NCBI GenBank assembly: GCA_002309305.1
Contig: DBWR01000063.1
Span: 1 to 20,824, forward strand
Reading direction: 5' to 3'
Length of the DNA stretch: 20,824 nucleotides
Source: Treponema sp. UBA1233
GTDB lineage: Bacteria; Spirochaetota; Spirochaetia; Treponematales; Treponemataceae
Position numbers and translations under genes: made by a program. The stretch's first letter is position 1. Each line of letters begins with the position of its first letter. Shown here piece after piece: positions 13,501-20,464 of the stretch. The notes under the pieces were generated by a model. That model was given only the letters and a program-made list of their open reading frames with translations. It was not told the origin of the DNA and did not search any database.

Positions 13501-13986
13501 TTATATGAAAAAAACTTTCCACACTATAAAAACAACTACTACAATAACTATTGTACACAAATAAAGCATCGAAACATTCCACATAAACATCGTATGTAAA
13601 AAGCCTGTTACCTTTTTGTAATATTTGGGTTTCTCCTTTCGGAACGAGTAAAATCCATTCAAATCAGAATGAAACTTTTTCATAACTTCATGCACATCAC
13701 TATCTGATTTCGCATTGGTCATTGCCTTTTGTATTTCATTTGATATAAGAATATATCCCCTTTGATTCTTTTTTATCGATGCTTCCGTTAACCAAAATAA
13801 AATGCTTACCACAACAATTCCAAGTAAAAGCAATTCCTTATGGGTTACAATTCCAGTCGCAATAAGAGCTGAAACAATAGTTCCAAACAAACCCCGCAAA
13901 TTCTGAACTTGATTATCAAAATTTTGGATTATTTGATTACGAATCTCATTTGTCTTTTTATATAGCTCAGGGATTTGAGATGTCAT
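13501..13986 (-). CDS. Small membrane protein, unknown function
   Basis: A 161-residue protein. After an Asn/Gln-rich helix (residues 1-30) come two close membrane segments (LFGTIVSALIATGIV and LLLLGIVVVSILFWL), a soluble helical middle of about 65 residues, and a third segment at the C-terminus (YLCTIVIVVVVFIVW). The two-segment hairpin plus helical cytosolic part loosely recalls the SLATT-type effectors found in defence loci, but I see no diagnostic motif and do not assign it. AAGGA lies about 10 nt upstream of the ATG. It lies between the palindromic element and the terminator of the FGE-fusion gene, with no obvious partner. Confidence 0.7.
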   Translation of the reverse strand: MTSQIPELYKKTNEIRNQIIQNFDNQVQNLRGLFGTIVSALIATGIVTHKELLLLGIVVVSILFWLTEASIKKNQRGYILISNEIQKAMTNAKSDSDVHEVMKKFHSDLNGFYSFRKEKPKYYKKVTGFLHTMFMWNVSMLYLCTIVIVVVVFIVWKVFFI

Positions 13987-14034
13987 AGTTTTTGATCCTT
14001 AATTACTCATAAATTCAGTTTAAGCCTATAAATC

Positions 14035-14069
14035 AAAATACGGTATCCTATAATAGGACACCGTATTTT
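14035..14069. terminator. Bidirectional-type terminator hairpin after the FGE-fusion gene
   Basis: AAAATACGGT (14035-14044) pairs perfectly with ACCGTATTTT (14060-14069), extended by TCC/GGA around a short AT loop. The A/T ends provide a short U tract on either strand. It starts 9 nt past the stop of the minus-strand gene. Confidence 0.78.
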
Positions 14070-14077
14070 AATAAAGG

Positions 14078-17000
14078 TTAAAAGTAACCCATTGTTGTTG
14101 CAACACATTCCTTGAAGTAATCCAAAGCTCCCTGTTTTGTCTTCTTGCCCGTGACATATGCAGTTACAGATTCTGTAAACAAAGCTTCAATCTGCTTATC
14201 TGTACCCTGTGTAAGAGAGCCATCAACACTCTTTGACAATTCACAGAACATTGCATAATAATTTTGTCCGCCACGAGATGGCTCTGTTTCATTAACCTTG
14301 TTCTGTACATTTAAGTTACCAACAATAACACCTTCATCCCTTGCCAGTGATTCAAGAAATCTATCATCAGTTGTAAGGTATCTGATCATTTCCTTTGCTG
14401 CTTCTGGATTTTTTGTACCTTTATAAGCAGCAAGCCAATTACCACCACTTCTCCATGAAGCAGGGCCAGCACACATAGCCCAGTCATCAGCTAGATTTCC
14501 ATCAAGATTATGGATTTCCCACGGATAACCATCATTATATAATTCGTTATCACAAGGTAAGAAGTAACACATAACCTCAAGAGCATTTCCTTTTTCATCT
14601 TTCAGTGTGTCTTTCATACCAGCATACCAGCCTTCTGACCTCAATGATGTACAACCATCAAAACCTTCATTATAGAATGTCTTTGCCATTTCCATGTAAT
14701 CTTCCATAGCTGGATCGATATAGAGCCTGCCATCTACAATCCACGGCTTTTTGCGAGTACCCTTGTATGGATTAAACATATCTTCATATGTTGATAACAT
14801 CTTACATTTACCATTTGAAATTCTATTAAGTTCGCGTGCGGTTGCCATCAATGTATCAAAATCCTTAACTTTTTTCTGCACTTCAACAGGATCATCTGTC
14901 CCCCAATACTTCTTTGCATAGCTCCGGCGATAAAACATAGCGCCCGGACATACATTCCAAGACATGGCATAAACATGACCATTATAGCTTCCGATTTTCA
15001 TCGGATAGTCAGCCATCTTGTCCTTTACTTCTTCATATAGATCATCGAGTGGCAACAGAAGCCCCGATTCAACATATTTCCGAACGAAAGCATCCCTAAG
15101 ATCAAATACATCCGGAATTTCGCTTCCTGTTTTTAACACTTCATCAAATTTTGAAGAAAAATACTCTTCCTTTATCATTTTTGACTCGACTTCTACAGTT
15201 TGATGTGTTGCTTTATAGCTATAACCTATAGCATCTAAAAATGTTTCAAACTCAGCACATGGAATTGTATCCCATACTAAAAGTTTTGTCTTTTGTGAAG
15301 ATTTTTTTTTGGTTTTCGCTTCAACAGCAATTTGAGATAATTCTTTATTTACCCCAAGGGTTTTATCTGAAGCAGAACAAACAATACGGAAACCTTGGTT
15401 AAAACTCCCGTAGGACGGATCATATCCGCTGCGAAATACAATTTGGCAGTTGCTGACATTATCAAAGCTCCCTCCACGGATGACAGGGGAGAAATCTGAC
15501 GGAACATCCTTAACTTTGTTTTCGGGAATCTTGTTAGAATTATTTGCGTCGAAAATATCCCAGCACCATTCCCATACGTTTCCACTCATATCATAAAGTC
15601 CAAGTTCATTGGGGCCTTTTGTAGCCACATTATGTGTGAGATATCCGCTATTATCAAAATACCATGCAACAGAATTCAAATCGTTGCTTCCACTGTAAGT
15701 ATATCCATTACTTTTTATTCCTCCACGAGCCGCATATTCCCATTCAGCCTCTGTGGGAAGACGATATCCATCGGCATTAATGTCCATCATAATAGTTCCA
15801 CTTATTGAATTTCCATTACATGGGCTGTAATTCCACGATTTTGGATTTGTTGAACCGTTGACGCTATATACAGGCGTCTTTCCCTGCATCATACTAAGTT
15901 TATTGCAATAAACTATTGCATCATACCAGCTAATATTTTCTACAGGTTTATCAGCCCCCCTGAAGCTACTTGGATTATTTCCCATTACACTCTTCCATTG
16001 GGCTTGAGTTAACTCTGTTTTTCCCATATAGAAACTGCTAACAGGTACTTTTTGAGGAAGAATTTCACTATTTTCGCCATCATTTCTTCCAATATTTAAT
16101 ATACCGCCTTCTACAAAAGCAAGATATTTTGAAAGATTATTCAAAAAATCAGAACTTTCTTTTTCAACAAGTTCTTCCTCTAACCTCTCTTGTTCACGCA
16201 ATTGGTCAATTATTTCTGAACTGCGGCACACAACACGGAATCCCACGTATCTGGAATAACAACTGTACGCTGCATGCCCCATACGCATTATCACACTACA
16301 CCAATCACCTTCATCTACGAAACCTCCACCGCGTTTTATAACAGAAAATTTTCCTGATAAAGGATTAGATTCTTTCAATTTAGGATCAAGTAAGTATGAG
16401 CCTGGTATATCCCAACACAATTCTCCTACATTTCCACTCATGTCATATAACCCCAACTCATTAGGAGCTTTCATAGCCACATCATGAGAACTTTCACTGC
16501 AGCTATTCTCAGAATACCATGCAACAGAATTCAAATCATTACTTCCACTAAACTTGTAGCCTTTGCTCTTATTCCCTCCTCTTGCCGCATATTCCCATTC
16601 AGCCTCCGTGGGCAGCCTGTAGCCATTAGCATTCATGTTCATAGTGATGTTACCGATTATTGATTTACCATTACATGGAGTATAGTCCCATGAGTCTGGA
16701 TCTGTAGAATCATTTACACTATATACAGGGGTCTTACCTTCCTTTCCACTAAGTTTATTGCAATAAACTATTGCATCATACCAACTGACATTCACGACCG
16801 GTTTGTTATCACCGTGGAATTGACTTGGATTATTACCCATTATGGCCTCCCATTGAGCCTGGGTTACCTCTGTTTTCATAATATAAAAACTTGATACTGT
16901 TACACTATGGACAGGCATTGCACCATCCTCTCTTTCATTACTCCCCATATCAAAAGTTCCACCTTCTACAAGGGCGAGAGTTTCCAAACGTTCTTTCGCT

Positions 17001-17887
17001 CGCTTCTCATTTTCAATCATTTCAGAACTTCTGTACACAACACGAAATCCAATTTCACCTAACGAACTAGATGGAGATGCCCATGAACGACTATTAATTA
17101 GACATTTTTCTGCTGTGCTGGTAATAAAATACCCACCACCACGATTGATTCGGGATGAACCAGATGAAGAACCTGTTGGATTAATTTCAGAAAAATTATA
17201 ACGACCATGTCCACCATACCAATCCCAACACCATTCCGATACATTTCCACTCATATCGTAAATTCCCAATTCATTTGAAGCTTTTGTCGCCACATCATGT
17301 GGGATATGTCCACCATTGTGCTCACTATTGTCACAATACCATGCCACAGAATTCAAATCATTACTTCCGCTGTACTTGTAACCCTTACTTTTCTTTCCAC
17401 CCCTTGCCGCATATTCCCATTCAGCCTCTGTGGGCAACCTGTAGCCATTGGCATTCATATTCATAGCGACGGTACCTCTTATAGATTCCCCGGTACAAGG
17501 TCTATAACCCCATGTTTCTGGATTTGATGAACCGTTAACGCTATATACAGGTGTTCTTCCTTTCATTTTACTAAGCTTGTTACAATAAACTATAGCATCA
17601 AACCAACTGACCCTCCCAACAGGTTTGTTGTATCCGAAATGACTACTCGGATAGTTACTAGGATAGTTCCCCATAACTTCTTCCCACTGACGTAGTGTTA
17701 CCTCTGTCTTTCCAATGTAAAAGCTAGAAACTCTAACGCTATATTCGTAAGGAGCGTCACGGTCAGGGGCACTGTCCATTTTAAATGTTCCACCTTCTAC
17801 CAAAACAAACCCATTATCTGTTTCTTTTCCAAAAAGTGTTGATGCCGTCATAAACAGTACAATCATTGCAATAATAATCTTTTTCAT
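14078..17887 (-). CDS. Secreted protein with three FGE-fold domains fused to an ABC-type solute-binding protein
   Basis: The product has 1269 residues from the ATG at 17887, where GAGGT lies about 7 nt upstream and a signal peptide starts (MKKIIIAMIVLFMTASTLFG). The in-frame start 36 nt upstream lacks both. Three tandem formylglycine-generating-enzyme (SUMF1/C-type-lectin-fold) domains lie near residues 25-290, 302-570 and 590-850. Each shows VEGG, KTE(V/L)T, NGYRLPTEAEWEYAARGG, YDMSGNV and GFR(V/I)V. The cysteine pair that FGE uses for catalysis is not conserved in position, so a binding role is likelier than sulfatase activation. Residues 867-1269 are a family-1 extracellular solute-binding protein (KTKLLVWDTIPC ... 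GSEIPDVFDL ... GAMFYRRSYA ... TKNPEAAKEMIRYL). No ABC permease gene is adjacent, and there is no lipobox. The domain combination is unusual; the function is unknown. Confidence 0.85.
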   Translation of the reverse strand: MKKIIIAMIVLFMTASTLFGKETDNGFVLVEGGTFKMDSAPDRDAPYEYSVRVSSFYIGKTEVTLRQWEEVMGNYPSNYPSSHFGYNKPVGRVSWFDAIVYCNKLSKMKGRTPVYSVNGSSNPETWGYRPCTGESIRGTVAMNMNANGYRLPTEAEWEYAARGGKKSKGYKYSGSNDLNSVAWYCDNSEHNGGHIPHDVATKASNELGIYDMSGNVSEWCWDWYGGHGRYNFSEINPTGSSSGSSRINRGGGYFITSTAEKCLINSRSWASPSSSLGEIGFRVVYRSSEMIENEKRAKERLETLALVEGGTFDMGSNEREDGAMPVHSVTVSSFYIMKTEVTQAQWEAIMGNNPSQFHGDNKPVVNVSWYDAIVYCNKLSGKEGKTPVYSVNDSTDPDSWDYTPCNGKSIIGNITMNMNANGYRLPTEAEWEYAARGGNKSKGYKFSGSNDLNSVAWYSENSCSESSHDVAMKAPNELGLYDMSGNVGELCWDIPGSYLLDPKLKESNPLSGKFSVIKRGGGFVDEGDWCSVIMRMGHAAYSCYSRYVGFRVVCRSSEIIDQLREQERLEEELVEKESSDFLNNLSKYLAFVEGGILNIGRNDGENSEILPQKVPVSSFYMGKTELTQAQWKSVMGNNPSSFRGADKPVENISWYDAIVYCNKLSMMQGKTPVYSVNGSTNPKSWNYSPCNGNSISGTIMMDINADGYRLPTEAEWEYAARGGIKSNGYTYSGSNDLNSVAWYFDNSGYLTHNVATKGPNELGLYDMSGNVWEWCWDIFDANNSNKIPENKVKDVPSDFSPVIRGGSFDNVSNCQIVFRSGYDPSYGSFNQGFRIVCSASDKTLGVNKELSQIAVEAKTKKKSSQKTKLLVWDTIPCAEFETFLDAIGYSYKATHQTVEVESKMIKEEYFSSKFDEVLKTGSEIPDVFDLRDAFVRKYVESGLLLPLDDLYEEVKDKMADYPMKIGSYNGHVYAMSWNVCPGAMFYRRSYAKKYWGTDDPVEVQKKVKDFDTLMATARELNRISNGKCKMLSTYEDMFNPYKGTRKKPWIVDGRLYIDPAMEDYMEMAKTFYNEGFDGCTSLRSEGWYAGMKDTLKDEKGNALEVMCYFLPCDNELYNDGYPWEIHNLDGNLADDWAMCAGPASWRSGGNWLAAYKGTKNPEAAKEMIRYLTTDDRFLESLARDEGVIVGNLNVQNKVNETEPSRGGQNYYAMFCELSKSVDGSLTQGTDKQIEALFTESVTAYVTGKKTKQGALDYFKECVATTMGYF

Positions 17888-18036
17888 TTTGTTACCTCTG
17901 TAGTACGGTTTTAACAAACTCAAGTTATCAAAGACTTTATGTATTATGAATTTTATTGCTTCAGAATATTTTTTTTAGTTCAAATTTTTTTAACAACTTT
18001 TTTAAATAAAAGAAAACCTATTAGCTCTAATAATCT

Positions 18037-18342
18037 TTAACCAACAAATTCCTTCCATTTGCTATTTGCATCGTCATCAAACTGCTTTTTTGGATCTTTA
18101 TTTTTACAAAGCAATTTATAACGACTTACAATGAACTTCCTTGACTGCTTTTCATCTACAGATTCTTTAAACTCAGAATCTTCCAAAAGAAATTTGCCTA
18201 AAACATAATCATCCCGCAATCCTTCTTCAGGAATAAATTCAAATGATTTAGCGGTTTTTAAGCACCAATCATAACAAGTGCTGTTTGTATAGGAATTAGT
18301 TCCGATCTTTTCCCCTGTTTTCTTAAAAACTTCAATTTCCAT
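18037..18342 (-). CDS. Small hypothetical protein divergent from an XRE regulator
   Basis: A 101-residue, charged, soluble protein without membrane segment or signal peptide. Visible parts are a Thr/Asn-rich start (KIGTNSYTNSTCYDW), an acidic middle (EEGLRDDYVLGKFLLEDSEF) and a basic C-terminal half (KQSRKFIVSRYKLLCKNKDPKKQF). I recognise no family. AGGAGG lies 6 nt before the ATG, so the start is secure. The gene is transcribed away from the XRE regulator, and its leader contains the TGGAGTAT palindrome. It is thus a likely regulatory target or partner of that protein. The interval 17888-18036 downstream is AT-rich with no clear terminator. Confidence 0.7.
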   Translation of the reverse strand: MEIEVFKKTGEKIGTNSYTNSTCYDWCLKTAKSFEFIPEEGLRDDYVLGKFLLEDSEFKESVDEKQSRKFIVSRYKLLCKNKDPKKQFDDDANSKWKEFVG

Positions 18343-18361
18343 TTCTTTCCTCCTTCAATCT

Positions 18362-18419
18362 AATGGAGTATTTTCACTCTATACTCCATTCCATAAAGTA
18401 TAATACCGAATTTACTCCA
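18362..18419. promoter_or_regulatory. Operator palindrome in the divergent XRE/small-gene region
   Basis: AATGGAGTAT (18362-18371) and ATACTCCATT (18381-18390) are perfect 10-bp inverted arms separated by 9 nt. A further half-site TTACTCCA occurs at 18412-18419, and a CTCCATT lies at 18445-18451 beside the -10 of the regulator. This is the layout of an autoregulated XRE operator. Confidence 0.72.
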
Positions 18420-18462
18420 CGTCAATAGATTATTTCTGCAATTTCTCCATTAGAATGAGTAC

Positions 18463-18762
18463 ATGGATTCATTATTTGAAGATTTTAGGCTGAATATGAA
18501 ATATTATAGGGAACTGCGCCACTTGAATCAGTCTGAGCTTGCGATACAGGCGGACAGTTCTAACGGCATGATTGGGAATATAGAGTCAGGAAAGGCATAT
18601 CCATCATTTAAAAACATCATAGCAATAGCAAATGCCCTTAATGTCCATCCGGCAGACCTTTTTCTACGGGATGCTTCAAAATCAAAAAAAGAAATCCGTG
18701 AAATCTTAAAAGAAAAAATCAGCCTGGAAATAAATCAACTTTTAGATAATAATCTAGCATAA
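18463..18762 (+). CDS. XRE-family helix-turn-helix regulator
   Basis: A 99-residue protein with one Cro/C1-type HTH at residues 8-65: FRLNMKYYRELRHLNQSELA is the first helix pair, SSNGMIGNIESGKAYPSF the recognition region, and IIAIANALNVHPADLF the closing helix. A short Lys-rich tail follows (KSKKEIREILKEK). Size and layout fit a repressor of a small module or an R-M controller. No SD precedes the ATG; TAGAAT ends 6 nt before it, so the message is probably leaderless. The operator palindrome and half-sites lie directly upstream, which suggests autoregulation together with control of the divergent 101-residue gene. Its stop codon overlaps the first terminator repeat. Confidence 0.9.
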   Translation: MDSLFEDFRLNMKYYRELRHLNQSELAIQADSSNGMIGNIESGKAYPSFKNIIAIANALNVHPADLFLRDASKSKKEIREILKEKISLEINQLLDNNLA

Positions 18763-18794
18763 AAAAACATGGCGGCCACAGAATGCGACCGCCA
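18760..18794 (-). terminator. Conserved terminator repeat, copy 1
   Basis: Shares TAAAAAAACATGGCGGCCAC with copies 2 and 3, followed by a loop and GCGACCGCCA. Read on the minus strand, it is a GGCGG/CCGCC hairpin followed by U7. No intact minus-strand gene precedes it here, only a short coding remnant. Confidence 0.8.
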
Positions 18795-18797
18795 CAT

Positions 18798-18890
18798 TTA
18801 CAAATTTTCGCACTTTAATAATCCTCTCGTTTCAAATTCTATTGACATTTCATCGTTTTCTGTTAAAATAAAGTTGTCGGATAGGAGACG
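18798..18890 (-). pseudogene. Possible C-terminal remnant of a minus-strand gene
   Basis: An open minus-strand frame of 30 codons ends in TAA at 18798-18800, directly before terminator copy 1. It reads LLSDNFILTENDEM, then SIEFETRGLLKCENL. It has no SD and overlaps the promoter of the structured RNA. It may be the tail of a gene displaced by the RNA/nuclease cassette, or chance. No family recognised. Confidence 0.25.
18842..18869 (+). promoter_or_regulatory. Strong promoter of the structured RNA
   Basis: A consensus TTGACA (18842-18847), a 16-nt spacer and TAAAAT (18864-18869). The predicted start at about 18876 falls on the first base of the first 33-nt repeat. Confidence 0.75.
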
Positions 18891-18968
18891 TTAAACTCTA
18901 TTCCATTGGTCGTTACGGAGACCTTAAACCCGTAACATAGCCGACTTTTTTAGTCGGCTTATTTTTTA
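18876..18968 (+). ncRNA. Two-repeat structured RNA, candidate type III-like RNA antitoxin or leader
   Basis: Two 33-nt units (18876-18908 and 18909-18941) both begin GTCG and share GGAGAC(G/C)TTAAAC at the same offset. Each folds into a hairpin: unit 1 pairs GGATAG with CTATTCC (one bulge), and unit 2 pairs GTTACGG with CCGTAAC perfectly. Both present AGACNTTAAAC in the loop. The stems differ between the units while the loops are conserved, which suggests selection on structure and loop. A terminator stem closes the RNA. The predicted length is about 95 nt. The layout of promoter, RNA repeats, terminator and toxin-like gene matches type III toxin-antitoxin loci (ToxIN, CptIN, TenpIN), but a regulatory leader is also possible. 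Confidence 0.6.
18939..18968 (+). terminator. Terminator between the structured RNA and the nuclease-like gene
   Basis: AGCCGACT (18939-18946) and AGTCGGCT (18952-18959) form an 8-bp stem with a T5 loop, followed by TATTTTTTATT. It lies only 7 nt before the ATG at 18976, so the downstream gene is reached only by read-through or processing. Confidence 0.85.
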
Positions 18969-18975
18969 TTGATAT

Positions 18976-19527
18976 ATGGCAACTCAAACCACTTCTTTCA
19001 AACAAAATGTTCTCACTGCAATCTGCAATGGCGCTCAAAAATACAAAGCTGTTTTTCTGAATTATGAGTATGAAATTTACTCAAAAGCTTTTAAGACGCA
19101 AAATTCCTTTATTATTTCTGCTACAAAATCTAACTTCCTTCATCTTACAGGAGTAAATACAAAACTTACAGCTACACAGTTTTTCGACAAAGCCGTGAAC
19201 TGCACGTTAACAGAAAATGATTTTGATTTCATCAAAAAAGGACAGACTGAAAAAATGGTTAAAGGTTTGGTCCGCCGTAAAGTCCGATTCTTAAAAGACC
19301 TCGATAAAATTTTCTGTAAATCGACTCAAGTCGAAGAAGATTTTGTAAAAAACAAGGTTTTCTGTACCTTCGCAGTTTCTGAAAACACTTTTACCATTGG
19401 CTTTATCGCCGTTCCAAACTGCCGTCCTAAAACGCTTCTAAAAGGCAACGAACTGAAAAATCCACATAATATTGATTCTACCAGACGACGGGAAAAAGGC
19501 AAGGAAGATTTTGAAGATTTCATATAA
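18976..19527 (+). CDS. PBECR4-like nuclease domain protein, candidate toxin
   Basis: A 183-residue soluble protein. The motif SNFLHLTGV near residue 55, followed by ATQFFDKAVN and a basic stretch KGLVRRKVRFLKDL, resembles the PBECR4 (barnase-EndoU-ColicinE5/D-RelE-like nuclease 4) domains found in phage-linked proteins. That group is presumed to cleave RNA. His57, or nearby basic residues, are plausible active-site members, but I cannot confirm them. The C-terminal end is basic then acidic (DSTRRREKGKEDFEDF). There is no SD; the ATG follows a terminator after a 7-nt AT stretch, so expression is restrained. The RNA with two repeats upstream makes this the likely toxin of a type III-like module. 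It might instead belong to a distant ToxN/CptN/TenpN relative. Confidence 0.65.
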   Translation: MATQTTSFKQNVLTAICNGAQKYKAVFLNYEYEIYSKAFKTQNSFIISATKSNFLHLTGVNTKLTATQFFDKAVNCTLTENDFDFIKKGQTEKMVKGLVRRKVRFLKDLDKIFCKSTQVEEDFVKNKVFCTFAVSENTFTIGFIAVPNCRPKTLLKGNELKNPHNIDSTRRREKGKEDFEDFI

Positions 19528-19608
19528 TATTTTTTTAAACCCATTTCCGCAGCTTGATTTATGTTAATCAAAAAACTTTTTCTAAACTCTACTTTTCATC
19601 CCCACACA

Positions 19609-19643
19609 TAAAAAAACATGGCGGCCACGAGATGCGACCGTCC
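19609..19643 (-). terminator. Conserved terminator repeat, copy 2
   Basis: Identical to copies 1 and 3 in the first 20 bases, and conserved through GATGCGACCG. Its last arm base differs (GTCC instead of CGCC), which shortens the stem. It lies 31 nt past the stop of the PIN toxin gene and ends that transcript. Confidence 0.8.
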
Positions 19644-19673
19644 GATTAGTCGGATTATAATCGAAGTTTTCTA

Positions 19674-20072
19674 TTAATTTATTGCACTCAAATAATCATA
19701 AAGCATTGATGGGGAAAACACTTGAGGATTTTCAAGGCCTGCTTCCAGGAAATCTTTGTCACCAGAAACGATGATATCTGCCTTTAGAAATAATGCATCA
19801 TTTAAGATAGGAATGTCTTTTTTGTCTCTTAAATTTCCTGTTCTTTCAGATGTACTTTTACAGAATATAAATGGGAGGGAATGATAAAGAGAATAAACTC
19901 TTTCTGCTTTATCCGGCCATTTCATTTCAAGTTTTTCCTTAACTTCTAGATCAACATATTCAGAAATCAAAAGTTCGTTAGAAGAATCAAAGAGCAACTC
20001 AAGCAATTTTCCTGCTTTACCGCCAAATACAAAAGCGGAGATTAAAACATTTGTATCAATTAATATTCGCAT
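19674..20072 (-). CDS. PIN-domain toxin (putative toxin-antitoxin, PIN family)
   Basis: A 132-residue PIN protein. The N-terminus MRILIDTNVLISAF supplies the first acidic residue (Asp6). ISEYVDLEVKEKLE near residue 37 carries the acidic pair, and DALFLKADIIVSGDKDFLE supplies the later Asp residues that bind metal ions. It fits the 'PIN family toxin component' type (RNase, VapC-like) of normal length. It starts inside the antitoxin gene with a 13-nt overlap, in another frame, so translation is coupled. No strong SD is needed; only AAGG is visible. Transcription is from the promoter ahead of the antitoxin, and terminator copy 2 follows. The RNA target is unknown. Confidence 0.9.
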   Translation of the reverse strand: MRILIDTNVLISAFVFGGKAGKLLELLFDSSNELLISEYVDLEVKEKLEMKWPDKAERVYSLYHSLPFIFCKSTSERTGNLRDKKDIPILNDALFLKADIIVSGDKDFLEAGLENPQVFSPSMLYDYLSAIN

Positions 20073-20296
20073 TTTGCAAGCCTTTCACGACGGAAGTTTG
20101 CCATGTCTAGTAACATTTCCTCTTCAGAGCCCCAGCCCTTATCATTGGCAAAAAGTTCCTGAATCTCGCCTAAAGTAGCTTTTGCATTATTTTTTTGAGC
20201 TTGAGAAAGAAATTCTATATACTTTACTGCTGCAATACGATATTCGTCTGTTAGAGCTGCAATCATCTGCGTTAAATCATTCTTTACGGCTGGCAC
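20060..20296 (-). CDS. Antitoxin of the PIN module
   Basis: A 78-residue mostly helical protein: LTDEYRIAAVKYIEFLSQAQ is an amphipathic helix, then LGEIQELFANDKGWGSEEEM and a basic end RRERLAKCEY. The size, position directly before the PIN toxin and 13-nt overlap fit an antitoxin; the family (possibly DUF2281/VapB-like) is not certain. The first codon is GTG, supported by GAGGTG at a 5-nt spacing. The next ATG, 10 codons in, has no such SD. The short N-terminal part before the helix may hold a DNA-binding strand, so autoregulation at the promoter 54 nt upstream is plausible. Confidence 0.8.
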   Translation of the reverse strand: MPAVKNDLTQMIAALTDEYRIAAVKYIEFLSQAQKNNAKATLGEIQELFANDKGWGSEEEMLLDMANFRRERLAKCEY

Positions 20297-20350
20297 TTTT
20301 TCACCTCGTTCAAGAAAATTAAAACTTTAGAAACTGTTGTCCTGAAAATC

Positions 20351-20378
20351 ATTATATCTCAAAAATGTTTTTTTGCAA
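20351..20378 (-). promoter_or_regulatory. Promoter of the PIN toxin-antitoxin pair
   Basis: On the minus strand, TTGCAA (20378-20373), a 16-nt spacer, a perfect TATAAT (20356-20351). The leader is about 48 nt long with the SD at its end. Confidence 0.65.
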
Positions 20379-20381
20379 ACA

Positions 20382-20417
20382 TAAAAAAACATGGCGGCCA
20401 CATGATGCGACCGCCAT
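20382..20417 (-). terminator. Conserved terminator repeat, copy 3
   Basis: The best-formed copy: CATGGCGG pairs with CCGCCATC, and the A run adds further pairs. It lies 48 nt past the stop of the fucose-isomerase-like gene and ends that transcript with U7. It sits just upstream of the PIN module promoter. Confidence 0.85.
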
Positions 20418-20464
20418 CTTTACCTATTTTAATTGAATATTTGAAACATCAACCGAATCGGTTT

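Noticed and set aside
14078..17887. Diversity-generating retroelement target, as known for an FGE-fold protein of T. denticola
   Set aside because: No reverse transcriptase or template repeat is visible, and the FGE domains are followed by another domain and do not end the protein.
18760..20417. Chromosomal integron with attC sites, as known in T. denticola
   Set aside because: There is no integrase gene, and the repeats are terminator hairpins with U runs that lack the paired RYYYAAC/GTTRRRY core sites.
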